Source of the DNA: Candidatus Cloacimonadota bacterium
Lineage (GTDB): Bacteria > Cloacimonadota > Cloacimonadia > Cloacimonadales > TCS61
Reading direction: 5' to 3'
NCBI GenBank assembly: GCA_018400535.1
Contig: JAGYMQ010000123.1
Coordinates: 1-54,697 of the forward strand
Length of the DNA: 54,697 nt
Shown: in pieces, positions 1-9,454 of the stretch
Numbering within the stretch: the first letter of the stretch is position 1
Layout of the letters: each line of letters begins with the position of its first letter
The notes under the pieces: generated by a model
Databases searched by the model: none
Told to the model about the DNA's origin: nothing
Seen by the model: only the letters and a program-made list of their open reading frames with translations
Made by a program: the position numbers and the translations under genes

Positions 1-503
1 CTTTGGAAGAATCTTATGAACTTCTTTTAGCTTTACATCTCTGTCTGTGAGCAAGATACGAGAAGGAATAAAGAAAGAAAAACACGAGATTCTCCGTGAG
101 TGAAGATGAAAGATTTCTCAGAATGACCTAATTTCTTTTTTGCAAAACCCATTCATAATCAATCAGCGTCTTTCTGCGTCTGTACTAATACTTTTTACAC
201 TTTTAGGGACATAATTATACCCTGTTTCTACATTTTTTGATACTTTATATATAAGATAATTACACTTTTTTGGAGATGATAATATAATTCTTTACACTTT
301 TAGGGACATAATTTTACCCTGTTTCTACATTTTTTGGTAGGTTGTTTTTATAATTAATCATCTTAAATCTGTGTTAATCTGTATATAATTAAAATTCCAT
401 TAAGCTGATAGGAGTACATTATACCAAACTCAGATTGAAGTTTTTTATTGTTTGACATTCACTTTAAATCCACAATTTAGGCTGGAATGCGTTTTAAAAA
501 GGA
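1..503. other. Gene-poor region with degenerate repeats
   Basis: No convincing gene is visible. The stretch is AT-rich and holds fragments of dispersed repeat text, such as 'cagcgtctttctgcgtctgt' near 161 and 'aatctgtgttaatctgt' near 365. It also holds a duplicated 46-bp unit (194-239 and 291-336). Stop codons are frequent in all frames. It looks like decayed intergenic DNA, perhaps the remains of a small mobile element. Confidence 0.6.
194..336. repeat. 46-bp direct repeat, two copies 97 bp apart
   Basis: Copy 1 lies at 194-239 and copy 2 at 291-336. They read the same except for one base (ataattata versus ataatttta in the middle). Each begins tttacacttttagggacata and ends tttctacattttttg. 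The 51 bp between the copies contain a third partial echo ('tacacttttttgg', about 261-273). No tandem array or spacer diversity is present, so this is not CRISPR. The near identity beside decayed sequence suggests the end of an insertion element or a recent duplication. Confidence 0.8.
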
Positions 504-737
504 ATGATCATCATTAATAAGATAGTTGCAAACGGCTTGAATGAAGCGCAGAGATCACATAAAATGATCCTTCACTGGAGTGCGAAGATCGACAGGTTGA
601 ATGAAGTTTTTCACGCAGAAACTTACCCGATTAAAACTCTGCTGAATCTTGTGACAGAAAAGTTTTCTAATTTTCAAGTGCTCGAATATACTTATCCTGC
701 CAGAGACAACAAAGATAAGAAGCTGCCCAAAAAATGA
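504..737 (+). CDS. Unrecognised small open frame, 77 aa
   Basis: I recognise no family. The translation has a hydrophilic, lysine-rich end (ARDNKDKKLPKK) and no signal peptide or membrane segment. The only Shine-Dalgarno-like string (aagga, 499-503) touches the ATG with no spacing, which argues against efficient initiation here. The frame sits in a repeat-bearing, gene-poor segment, so it may be the tail of a decayed gene whose upstream part is lost. It could equally be chance. Confidence 0.25.
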   Translation: MIIINKIVANGLNEAQRSHKMILHWSAKIDRLNEVFHAETYPIKTLLNLVTEKFSNFQVLEYTYPARDNKDKKLPKK

Positions 738-987
738 ATAAAAATCAATGTCCTAAGTGTACATCATATCATACAAAAAAGTGCAAACCTTATTTAGGAC
801 TTGACTAAACACCTAAACCTCTAACTTTATAGATCTTACTTGAAAGATTTTTTTCGGAGAAGCTTCGGAAAATTTGCCTTTATCATCAAACATTTAAAAA
901 AATATGGTCTTTCATTAAAAATTCTAAATTGGATTGTTTTATGCATTTAATTTTGCTGTTCCAAAAATCATTTCGGGGAGGTAAATT
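738..987. other. Leader region of the C25 protease gene
   Basis: No gene is visible. There is a 7-bp inverted repeat, GTCCTAA (750-756) and TTAGGAC (794-800). It is followed directly by ttgact (801-806), a possible -35 box, with tttata about 19 nt downstream as a weak -10. A strong ribosome binding site, ggggaggt (975-982), precedes the ATG at 988. Promoter assignment is tentative. Confidence 0.3.
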
Positions 988-3900
988 ATGAGGTTAAGAA
1001 TTTGTCTTTGTATGATCTTTATGTTTTCGGTGGCTTTTATTTTTTCCACAGAATCTGAAATTTCCTATGAAAAAATCGATCCCGCTTCGCTGGAATTAAC
1101 TTTTGAGCTTGGAGATTTTGAATTACAGAATATTCAAATTGCTGGAAAGGTCTTCACTCAAATCATATTTTCAGGAGAATTACGCACAAAGCAAAAAGGT
1201 TACGCAGCTCTACCCTATCTTCACACAGCGCTGAAACTTCCAGACCAGAAGAATTTTTCTTCCTCGATCAAGATCACAGATTCAGAAGTTATCACATTGA
1301 AGCATCCTTTGTTGCCCTCGCGCGGAACGCTATATCGCGATCAAGATCCTTCTGCTGTTCCCTATAAAATTTCTGCTGCATCGCAAAAAGATGAGCTTTA
1401 TCCAAAAAAAATTCACCAAACATCTGACCCTTTTATATTGCGAGATATTCGTGGCTTGAACGTTTTTATCCATCCTTTCCAATATAACGCTATCAAAGGT
1501 GAATTACATATTCATAAAAAGGGGAAAATAAAATTGATCGAGAATGAAGAAAATCCGATAAATCCACTAATTCAAGAACGTTCCAAAATCACCCGCGAAA
1601 TGGAAGCTCTCTATCGCTCAGCTTTCATAAATTATTCAGAAACAAGATTTGAAAATGAATTGGAAGACCACGGATCGCTGCTGGTGATTTATACGAATCG
1701 AGATTCACTCGCGATCGCACCATACATCAATTGGAAAAGAGAAAAAGGCTACATTGTCTATGAAGAAGTGGTAGCTGCTGGAACGAACGTTACCAATCTT
1801 GTGCAAGACCTTTATAATACTCATAACGATATTTTATATGTGCAATTAGTAGGTGATTGGCAAGATATTCAAGCCCCGACTTCTGGTAGTGCACCAGCTG
1901 ATCCCAATCTTGGATTGGTAGTAGGAACAGATTTTTATCCCGATCTGATCGTGGGACGTTTTTCTGCCAATTCTGCAAATGAAGTTACCATCCAGATAAA
2001 TAAGGCGATTGATTATGAAAAGAATACAGAAGCTGGTGAAGATTGGTTTGAAACAGCTACCGGAATCGCTTCCAATCAAGGTCCTGGCGATGATAATGAA
2101 ATGGATAATGAACATATCGAAATTATTTATGACAACAAACTTGATCCTTTCACCTATGATTTTCACAATCCAATATTTGATCCCAGCGCAAATCCCAGTA
2201 TGGTGGCAGATGCCGTTAATAACGGAACCGGGATCATCAATTATTGTGGGCATGGCACAACGACGAGTTGGTCATCTTCCAGCTTCAATAATGGACATAT
2301 CAGCAATCTTTCCAATGGCGAGCAATTACCGGTGATCATCTCTGTGGCTTGTGTGAATGGAGCATTTGCCAGTACAGAATGTTTTGCCGAAGCCTGGCTG
2401 CACAAAGAAAATGGCGGCTCTGTGGCAATGTTTGCTTCTTCGATCAATCAAAGCTGGGATCCGCCGATGCGCGGTCAGGATTATATTAATGATCTGCTGG
2501 TGGGTGGATATGATTATAGCTTGTATCCCAATCAAAATGGAATATCTACCGATGTGCGGAAATTAACTTTCGGCTCTCTCTGTTTCAATGGTTCGATCTT
2601 GATGACCCTGGAAGAACCCAGCGGTGGACTTCCGATCCTGGAAACCTGGATCGTCTTTGGAGATGCCACTTTGGACGTGCGCACAGCAACAACGCAAGAG
2701 CTCTCATTATCCAATACAATCATCACATCGAACATTGATTTCAATACCACCGTAACTTCTGATGGTGAAGCGGTGGAAGGTGCTTTGGTCTCACTATTCC
2801 AAGCTGGAGTTTCTTTCACGGGCACTTCAGATGAAAATGGAAATGTTTCCATCTCTCATGATCTGGAAGTCGGATCAGCCAAACTCACTGTTTCTGCTTT
2901 CAATTGTGAAACGATCAATGAAGAGATTGATGTGATACCGCCCGGCGGTGCTTATTTGACGGTTAATGACTTCATCATCGATGATTCGGCTGGTAATAAT
3001 AACGGAATTGTCGAGCATGGAGAAGATATCACGTTTGACCTTAGTTTGCTAAATCTGGGAACAGAAACTGCGGAAAATGTTTCTGCCATCATCACTACCC
3101 AAAATCAATATGTTTTTCTCGAAAATATCACTTCTCAATATCCAAACATTGCCCCAAATGAACTGGAATATGGAAATGAACAATTCAGCTTTTCGATAGA
3201 TCCTTATTGCCCCGATGCTGAAGATCTGGAATTAGAGATCATGATAAATTCGGCCACAAATAGCTGGGAAGAAGTTTTTACGATCACTTCTTATGCTCCG
3301 ATCTTACAAACATCAAATCAAATCGTGATCGATAGTGGCGGAGATGGCAGCTTGCAACCTGGAGAATCAGCAGAACTTGAGATAAGCCTGATCAATCAAG
3401 GCACTGGAATCGCCGAAAATATCACCGGAATTCTTTATACCGATGATGATCTTGTCTCTATCAACCAAAATAGCGCAGAGATAGCTGCCCTGCAAAATGG
3501 AGAAACTGCTTTTTTTGATGAAACTTTTGCATTTTCCATCTCAACCGATTGCCCACCAATTCATAATATCCGTTTTAATCTTTTGCTTTCAGAAGCTTTG
3601 GGCTATTATCAAATTCTGCAACTTGATATAAATGTCGGATTTTTTGATAACGTGGAATATGGCGAAAATGGTTGGACTCATCTTTCATTAAATGTTGGCA
3701 GTGATGAATGGCATCAAAGTGAAAACCGTTGTTTTTCGGAAACTCATTCCTGGAAAGTTGGCAGCACCACAACAGGAACTTATGGAAATAATCTGATTTG
3801 CGCTTTGGAATCTCCTGAACTTGATATAAGTAGCGATGGATATTTAACTTTTCGTCATTGGCTGCAAGCAGAAACCAGTGCTTCCTATCCCGATGAATGT

Positions 3901-4755
3901 TATGATGGCGGATTGCTCGAGATCTTTTATAATGATGTTTGGACGCAGATCACGCCAGAAAGCGGCTATCCTTACATTACAAGAGGCGATAATAATCCGC
4001 CCTTTGCAAACGCAACACCAGTTTATTCGGGAGAAATTGATTGGGAAAGAGCATATTTTGATCTCAGCGATTATGATGGCATTATCAAAATTCGTTTCGT
4101 TTTTGGATCAGACGGAGCAGTGGCAGAAGAAGGCTGGTATATCGATGATATTGCGATCGTTGATGAAACAATGATGTTGCAACCACCAACAAATCTTACT
4201 GCGGAGAATGTTGAACCCATTGAAGCAGAAAATCTATTGAATTGGGAAGCACCATCAACAAATCCTCTCAGCTACAATGTTTATTATCGCACACAGCTGG
4301 ATGATCCATATCTTTTTCTATCAAATGTCAATGAAACTTATTTCATGCATTCTAATCTGATGGAAGATATTTATTATTATGTCGTGACAGCGCTTTATCA
4401 AGAAGGAGAAAGTCGCTTCAGCAATCCAGCGCAAACTTATACAAATGCAACAGACAGCATCGAGCAAATAATTTCCAGCAAAATGAGTCTGATGAATTAT
4501 CCCAATCCTTTCAATCCAACCACAATGATCCAATTTTCCATCAAGGAAAGTTCTGAAATTACAACATTGGAGATCTTTAATATTAGAGGACAGCAAGTTC
4601 GAACTTTGATCGATGAGAAATTGGAAGCAGGCAAACACGAGATTTTCTGGGATGGAAAAGACAAAAACGCAAAAGCCGTTGCCAGCGGATTATATTTTTC
4701 TCGCTTAAAAAATGGGAAAAACATCGCAGTGCAGAAAATGTTATTATTGAAATAG
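988..4755 (+). CDS. Secreted gingipain-type (C25) cysteine protease with type IX-like sorting tail
   Basis: This is a multidomain exported protease of 1255 aa. Residues 1-22 are a signal peptide and roughly 25-220 resemble a propeptide. The peptidase C25 domain (about 230-580) has the catalytic His in NYCGHG (H422) and the Cys in SVACVNG (C455). The 33-residue spacing equals that of gingipain R (H211/C244, from memory). Next come two CARDB-like domains (about 655-760 and 772-870), a MAM/jelly-roll-like module (about 885-1062) and a fibronectin III-like domain (about 1065-1150). A C-terminal FlgD-like/type IX sorting tail (about 1165-1255) carries NYPNPFNPTT and ends KMLLLK. PorU, the T9SS sortase, is also C25, but this protein carries a tail like a cargo protein, so a secreted protease is the better reading. 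A strong RBS fixes the start, and a terminator follows. Confidence 0.9.
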   Translation: MRLRICLCMIFMFSVAFIFSTESEISYEKIDPASLELTFELGDFELQNIQIAGKVFTQIIFSGELRTKQKGYAALPYLHTALKLPDQKNFSSSIKITDSEVITLKHPLLPSRGTLYRDQDPSAVPYKISAASQKDELYPKKIHQTSDPFILRDIRGLNVFIHPFQYNAIKGELHIHKKGKIKLIENEENPINPLIQERSKITREMEALYRSAFINYSETRFENELEDHGSLLVIYTNRDSLAIAPYINWKREKGYIVYEEVVAAGTNVTNLVQDLYNTHNDILYVQLVGDWQDIQAPTSGSAPADPNLGLVVGTDFYPDLIVGRFSANSANEVTIQINKAIDYEKNTEAGEDWFETATGIASNQGPGDDNEMDNEHIEIIYDNKLDPFTYDFHNPIFDPSANPSMVADAVNNGTGIINYCGHGTTTSWSSSSFNNGHISNLSNGEQLPVIISVACVNGAFASTECFAEAWLHKENGGSVAMFASSINQSWDPPMRGQDYINDLLVGGYDYSLYPNQNGISTDVRKLTFGSLCFNGSILMTLEEPSGGLPILETWIVFGDATLDVRTATTQELSLSNTIITSNIDFNTTVTSDGEAVEGALVSLFQAGVSFTGTSDENGNVSISHDLEVGSAKLTVSAFNCETINEEIDVIPPGGAYLTVNDFIIDDSAGNNNGIVEHGEDITFDLSLLNLGTETAENVSAIITTQNQYVFLENITSQYPNIAPNELEYGNEQFSFSIDPYCPDAEDLELEIMINSATNSWEEVFTITSYAPILQTSNQIVIDSGGDGSLQPGESAELEISLINQGTGIAENITGILYTDDDLVSINQNSAEIAALQNGETAFFDETFAFSISTDCPPIHNIRFNLLLSEALGYYQILQLDINVGFFDNVEYGENGWTHLSLNVGSDEWHQSENRCFSETHSWKVGSTTTGTYGNNLICALESPELDISSDGYLTFRHWLQAETSASYPDECYDGGLLEIFYNDVWTQITPESGYPYITRGDNNPPFANATPVYSGEIDWERAYFDLSDYDGIIKIRFVFGSDGAVAEEGWYIDDIAIVDETMMLQPPTNLTAENVEPIEAENLLNWEAPSTNPLSYNVYYRTQLDDPYLFLSNVNETYFMHSNLMEDIYYYVVTALYQEGESRFSNPAQTYTNATDSIEQIISSKMSLMNYPNPFNPTTMIQFSIKESSEITTLEIFNIRGQQVRTLIDEKLEAGKHEIFWDGKDKNAKAVASGLYFSRLKNGKNIAVQKMLLLK

Positions 4756-4764
4756 TTTTATCTC

Positions 4765-4797
4765 AGGCTGGTGGAAACATCAGCCTTTTTTATTTTT
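4765..4797 (+). terminator. Rho-independent terminator after the C25 protease gene
   Basis: A 9-bp stem (aggctggtg 4765-4773 with catcagcct 4778-4786, one G-U pair) is closed by a GAAA tetraloop. The tract ttttttattttt follows. It lies 10 bp past the protease stop and separates that gene from the lptB operon. Confidence 0.88.
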
Positions 4798-4938
4798 AGG
4801 AAAGTTCAGAACAGAGTCTATTTATTTGCAGATTAGAAATTTGTGAAAACCGCTTTGATGCAGAATTTGTTCCAATTTCGTAAATTAAGAAACTATCGCT
4901 TGACAGGAAAAGAAAAAATAAGAAAATACAAATCAGAT

Positions 4939-5676
4939 ATGAAAAATCTCAGCACAAAAAAATTAGTGAAGATCTATGGAAAAAGAAAGGTTGTGAATAA
5001 CGTCAGCATCAAAATTGAACAAGGAGAAGTTGTTGGAATTTTGGGACCGAACGGCGCTGGCAAATCCACCACCTTCTATATGATATTAGGATTGATCAAA
5101 GCAAATAAGGGTAAGGTTTTTTTTGATGATAAAGATATTACGGATCTTCCAATGTTCAAACGAGCGCAAAAAGGTATCGGCTATTTAGCTCAAGAGCCGT
5201 CGATATTTCACAAATTAACGGTCGAGCAAAATATTATGGCGATCCTGGAAACGCTCGGATTATCCAAAAAAGAGAGAAAAAGACGTCTTTCTGAACATCT
5301 GCAAGAATTAGGCCTGGCAAAATTGGCCAAACAGAAAGCCTACACGCTTTCTGGTGGAGAAAGACGAAAACTGGAGATCACAAGATCGCTGGTCACTTCA
5401 CCGTCCTTTATCTTGATGGATGAACCTTTTGCGGGCGTCGATCCAATGGCTGTAGCCGATATTCAGGATATTATCCAAAAATTAAGAAAGAAAAATATCG
5501 GAATCCTCATCACAGATCATAATGTATTAGAAACTTTGAAGATCACAGAAAGAGCTTATATTATTTTTAATGGTGAAATTTTGTTTTCAGGAACTTCAAG
5601 AGAATTAGTCAATGATCAGAAAGCACGTGAAGTCTATCTTGGCGATAGATTCACCAATCCTTTCGTGGAAAATTGA
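4939..5676 (+). CDS. lptB: LPS export ABC transporter ATPase LptB
   Basis: This is the ATPase that powers lipopolysaccharide extraction and transport with LptF/G/C. From the ATG at 4939 it is 245 aa, the usual LptB length. The frame stays open upstream to a GTG at 4843, but those 32 lysine-rich residues are unlike the family. Walker A is GPNGAGKST, the signature is LSGGERRKLEI, Walker B is FILMDEPFAGVDP and the H-loop is ITDHN. The segment YLAQEPSIFHKLTV is characteristic of LptB rather than general ABC ATPases. It is first in a same-strand run with rpoN, which begins 20 nt after its stop. Its presence implies a diderm cell with an LPS-type outer membrane. Confidence 0.93.
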   Translation: MKNLSTKKLVKIYGKRKVVNNVSIKIEQGEVVGILGPNGAGKSTTFYMILGLIKANKGKVFFDDKDITDLPMFKRAQKGIGYLAQEPSIFHKLTVEQNIMAILETLGLSKKERKRRLSEHLQELGLAKLAKQKAYTLSGGERRKLEITRSLVTSPSFILMDEPFAGVDPMAVADIQDIIQKLRKKNIGILITDHNVLETLKITERAYIIFNGEILFSGTSRELVNDQKAREVYLGDRFTNPFVEN

Positions 5677-5696
5677 ACGACCTGTAGGTGATTATT

Positions 5697-7160
5697 ATGA
5701 GTAAAATGAAACAGACGCTTTATCAGAAACAAACTCAGAATTTACTATTAAAACCGAAAATGCTCCAATCCTTGGAAATGCTAACGCTACCATTGTTGCA
5801 GTTAGAAGCACATTTGAAAATGGAAATGATAAATAATCCAATGCTGGAATTTACTGAGATCAATGAAGATGAAAATACACAAGAAAAACCTGAAAATGAA
5901 AAAAATAACGAAGATGAAGAAAATCTGGATATTGACAATGAAAATGAGGATCCTGATCTCCAAAAAACCCTCGACGAATCTGAAGCACTGAGCGAAATCC
6001 TCGATTCTTACAATGAATTTTACTCCAGCGCTTCTTCCAGCTATAACAAAGATAATGATAAAATGGAAGTTTTTGAAAAGGTCATCCGCACTGATGTGAA
6101 TAAAAAAATTGCTTTTGTCGATCAATTGGATTGGCTGAAACTATCACAACATGAATATGATTTTGCCTGTGATTTGATCGACAGCGTGAATATTCATGGC
6201 TATCTGGAAGAAGAAAATACTGTTCAAGAACTCGCAGAAGATTATAGCATCGATCTGGAAAGAGCAAAAGAAATTCATCAGGAAATTCTGCATTTTGAAC
6301 CAGCTGGCATCACAGCTCGCAGCATTGAAGAATGCTTGCTTGCTCAAATACAAGAAAATAACGAATTGCTGATAACATTGATCAAAGATCATTTTCAAGA
6401 CCTGATCCATCGTCGCTATAAAAAGATCGCTTCCAAAATGGGCGTTCTCATCGAGACTGTGATGAAACTCAAAGAAAAAATATCGCATTTCGATCCCAAA
6501 CCGGGATTGAGATTGCAATCTGGCACAAATGAACAGGTAATGCCCGATCTCATCCTGAAAAAGATCGGAGATGATTATGAAATAATTTTAAATGATTATT
6601 CTTTTCCAAAAATAAGATTGAATCGAAATTATCGTAAAGTCTTGGAAGAAGTAAAAAAGGACAAGATCGGAATCGAATATCTGCGCAATAAGGTCAATTC
6701 TGCCAAATTCCTGATAAAATCTGTCTATTTGCGTGGCCGCACTCTGGAAAAAGTGATGCGCTCTATCATTAAACATCAATCAGAATTTTTCTATCAAGAT
6801 AGCGGCTATTTGAAACCTCTCACCTACGCCGTGATAGCAGATGAATTGCAAGTAAACGAGTCGACGATCTCCCGCGTTGTCAGTAGCAAATTTGTAGACA
6901 CACCCTTCGGAGTAATGTGTCTGAAAGATTTTTTCACAAGCAAAGCTGGCAAAGATATGAATTATAATTCTGTTTCACGCCATAATGTGGAAATGCGGAT
7001 CAAGAAAATGATCGATGAAGAAGACATTCAAAATCCCTTAAGCGATCAAGAGATCAAAGACAAACTCTATGAAATGGGAATAAATGTCTCGCGTCGGGTC
7101 GTGGCAAAATATAGAAAATCAAAAGGAATATTAAATAGCCACCTCAGGAGAAAAGAATGA
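5697..7160 (+). CDS. rpoN: RNA polymerase sigma-54 factor
   Basis: This is sigma-54, which directs polymerase to -24/-12 promoters and needs AAA+ activators. It is 487 aa from the ATG at 5697, with gtaggtg upstream; a GTG at 5688 would add three residues. Region I is the Gln/Leu-rich N-terminus (KQTQNLLLKPKMLQSLEML), followed by an acidic region II (about 55-100). The core-binding and HTH regions include ADELQVNESTISRVVSSK. The RpoN box appears near the end as SRRVVAKYRKSKGI. The lptB-rpoN adjacency and the nearby hpf and hprK match a widely conserved neighbourhood. The last 4 bp overlap lpd (ATGA), so translation is probably coupled. Confidence 0.96.
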   Translation: MSKMKQTLYQKQTQNLLLKPKMLQSLEMLTLPLLQLEAHLKMEMINNPMLEFTEINEDENTQEKPENEKNNEDEENLDIDNENEDPDLQKTLDESEALSEILDSYNEFYSSASSSYNKDNDKMEVFEKVIRTDVNKKIAFVDQLDWLKLSQHEYDFACDLIDSVNIHGYLEEENTVQELAEDYSIDLERAKEIHQEILHFEPAGITARSIEECLLAQIQENNELLITLIKDHFQDLIHRRYKKIASKMGVLIETVMKLKEKISHFDPKPGLRLQSGTNEQVMPDLILKKIGDDYEIILNDYSFPKIRLNRNYRKVLEEVKKDKIGIEYLRNKVNSAKFLIKSVYLRGRTLEKVMRSIIKHQSEFFYQDSGYLKPLTYAVIADELQVNESTISRVVSSKFVDTPFGVMCLKDFFTSKAGKDMNYNSVSRHNVEMRIKKMIDEEDIQNPLSDQEIKDKLYEMGINVSRRVVAKYRKSKGILNSHLRRKE

Positions 7161-8554
7161 AAAAATTTGATGTTGCAGTTATTGGAGGCGGACCTGGAGG
7201 TTACGTCGCGGCAATTCGATTAAACCAGTACAAGATCAATACCGTAGTATTCGAAAGAGAACGGATCGGTGGAGTTTGTCTGAATCATGGCTGCGTTCCC
7301 ACAAAATCTCTGGTAAAAGTTGCAGAAGTTTATGACGAATTCCAATCCTCAAAAAAATTTGGTATCTCAGTTGAAAATATCAGCCTGGACTATCAAAAAG
7401 TCTGGCAACGGAAAAATGAAATTGTTGAGCAATTAGTTTCGGGCGTGGAATTCATCTTCCAAAAAAGAAAGATTCCTGTTCAAAAAGAAACGGTTAACAA
7501 AATATCCAAAGAAGATGAGCATTTTCTGATCCATACTGAAGATCAGGTTTATCAAGCAAAAATTCTCATCATTGCTACTGGTTCATCTTGGAAGGAGCTT
7601 CCCAATATAAAAACTGATAACGAAAATGTTTTGAGCTCACGCTCGATACTACAAATGCAGAAATTGCCGAAGAAATTGGTTGTGATCGGCGGTGGCGTGA
7701 TTGGCTGTGAATTTGCTTCCATCTATCACAGAATGGGCGTGAAAGTGGAGATCGTGGAATTCTTGCCTGCACTTCTGAACAATGAAGATAAAGAAGTTTC
7801 CCGCAGATTGCAGATGGCAATGAAACGAACCGGGATCAAAATCCATTTAAAAACTTCAGTTCAAAGATGGCAAAAGATAAAAGATGGAATTCAGCTGGAA
7901 CTTTCCAATGGAAAAAAGCTGACAACAGAAAAAGTCTTACTGAGCGTTGGAAGAAAACCAATTTTCGATATTAAAACTGAAAATTTCAATCTTATCTTCG
8001 ATCGCGAAGCAATCCTGATCGATGATCAAATGAGAACAAATATGCAAAATATTTATGCGATCGGAGATGTGACAGCAAAATCTATGTTAGCACACACTGC
8101 CAGCAAACAAGCGATCCTCGCCTGTGATGATATTTACCGAAAGCTGAAAGAAAAACAGATAGAAACTGTTCATCTCGATTACCATAATATTCCCAACTGC
8201 ACTTTTACCAAACCAGAAATTGGCTCTATCGGCTTAACTGAAGATCAGGCAAAGAAGATCTATCAAAAAATATTGGTCGGGAAATTTCCTTTCGCAGCAA
8301 ATGGAAAAGCTCTGGGAATGTCCGATACTTTTGGCTTTGTGAAAACTGTGATCAACGCAGAAACAAAAGAGATCCTGGGAGCTCAGATCATCGGACCGCA
8401 AGCAACAGAGCTGATAGCACAAATTGCAGCACTAATGGGTTCAAAAGCAAAATTGGACGATATAAAAAAAATCGTCTTTGCCCATCCGACTTTATCTGAA
8501 ACTATTATGGAAGCTTTCGAAGATGCAGAAAATCTTGCTATTCATAAGTTGTGA
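7157..8554 (+). CDS. lpd: Dihydrolipoyl dehydrogenase (E3)
   Basis: This FAD enzyme reoxidises dihydrolipoyl groups of 2-oxoacid dehydrogenases or the glycine cleavage system, passing electrons to NAD+. It is 465 aa, the typical length. The N-terminal FAD fold carries GGGPGGYVAA. The redox disulfide is in GGVCLNHGCVPTKSL, the NAD fold in GGGVIGCEFAS, the FAD contact in YAIGDV, and the C-terminal dimer-domain catalytic motif is HPTLSET. It overlaps rpoN by 4 bp and lies 3 bp before lipA, so lipoyl synthesis and lipoyl recycling are paired. No E1/E2 or glycine-cleavage gene is in the window. Placement of lpd-lipA between rpoN and hpf departs from the usual order. Confidence 0.95.
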   Translation: MKKFDVAVIGGGPGGYVAAIRLNQYKINTVVFERERIGGVCLNHGCVPTKSLVKVAEVYDEFQSSKKFGISVENISLDYQKVWQRKNEIVEQLVSGVEFIFQKRKIPVQKETVNKISKEDEHFLIHTEDQVYQAKILIIATGSSWKELPNIKTDNENVLSSRSILQMQKLPKKLVVIGGGVIGCEFASIYHRMGVKVEIVEFLPALLNNEDKEVSRRLQMAMKRTGIKIHLKTSVQRWQKIKDGIQLELSNGKKLTTEKVLLSVGRKPIFDIKTENFNLIFDREAILIDDQMRTNMQNIYAIGDVTAKSMLAHTASKQAILACDDIYRKLKEKQIETVHLDYHNIPNCTFTKPEIGSIGLTEDQAKKIYQKILVGKFPFAANGKALGMSDTFGFVKTVINAETKEILGAQIIGPQATELIAQIAALMGSKAKLDDIKKIVFAHPTLSETIMEAFEDAENLAIHKL

Positions 8555-8557
8555 TCT

Positions 8558-9424
8558 ATGATAAAAAGAAAACCGCATTGGCTCAAATCAAATAAATTGG
8601 GCGCTAGAAAAAGCGGAATGATCCGCAGTAAAATGCACAAATATCATCTGCACACAGTTTGTGAAAGCGCAAAATGTCCCAATCAAGGAGAATGCTTTGA
8701 AAGAGGAACAGCAACTTTTATGATATTAGGTGAGATCTGCACAAGAAATTGCACTTTCTGCGCTGTTCGCAAAGACAAAAAAAATATCAAACCGCCCGCT
8801 CCTGATGAACCAAAAAATATTGCACTTGTAGCACGCGAATTAAATCTGAAACACATCGTGATCACGACGGTGACAAGAGATGATCTGCCTGACGGTGGTG
8901 CTAACCAATTTGCTGAAACGATCAGCGAGATCCGTAAAATTTGTGAACAGAAACCTACGATCGAGGTTTTGATCTCTGATCTGCAAGGAAAAAACGAAAA
9001 TTTGGAGATCATCTTCAAAGCAAAGCCAGATGTGATCAATCACAATCTGGAAACGGTTCCTCGACTCTATCCAAAAGTTCGTCCGATGGCAAATTATCAG
9101 CGTTCACTGAAAGTTTTACAAACAGCTCAAGAAGCTGGATTTTTGACAAAGAGCGGGATCATGCTCGGTTTGGGTGAAAAGAAAGAAGAAGTATTAGAAT
9201 TAATGGCAGACCTGCGAAATGTCAAAACAAAAGTGATGACCATCGGGCAGTATATGCAACCGAGTAAAGATCATTTTCCGGTGGTTGAATATGTGCATCC
9301 TGAAGTTTTTTCTAAATATAGAAAAATAGGTTTGAAAATGGGGTTTAAATTGCTGGAATCAGCACCTTTGGTACGCAGTTCCTATCATGCGGAAAAAGTT
9401 AGACCCCTGATTGAAAAAAGTTGA
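8558..9424 (+). CDS. lipA: Lipoyl synthase (radical SAM)
   Basis: LipA inserts two sulfurs into protein-bound octanoyl groups. It is 288 aa. The auxiliary 4Fe-4S cluster ligands are in CESAKCPNQGEC and the radical-SAM cluster ligands in CTRNCTFC. The C-terminal LVRSSYHAE contains the Ser that ligates the auxiliary cluster in characterised LipA proteins. It starts 3 bp after lpd, so expression is almost certainly joint. No lipB or lplA is seen in the window. Confidence 0.96.
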   Translation: MIKRKPHWLKSNKLGARKSGMIRSKMHKYHLHTVCESAKCPNQGECFERGTATFMILGEICTRNCTFCAVRKDKKNIKPPAPDEPKNIALVARELNLKHIVITTVTRDDLPDGGANQFAETISEIRKICEQKPTIEVLISDLQGKNENLEIIFKAKPDVINHNLETVPRLYPKVRPMANYQRSLKVLQTAQEAGFLTKSGIMLGLGEKKEEVLELMADLRNVKTKVMTIGQYMQPSKDHFPVVEYVHPEVFSKYRKIGLKMGFKLLESAPLVRSSYHAEKVRPLIEKS

Positions 9425-9454
9425 AAAAAGATCATTTTAAAAAAAGGAGTTATT

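Noticed and set aside
988-4755. PorU sortase of the type IX system
   Set aside because: PorU is C25 but normally lacks a cargo sorting tail; this protein has one, plus FN3/MAM-type modules, so a secreted protease fits better.
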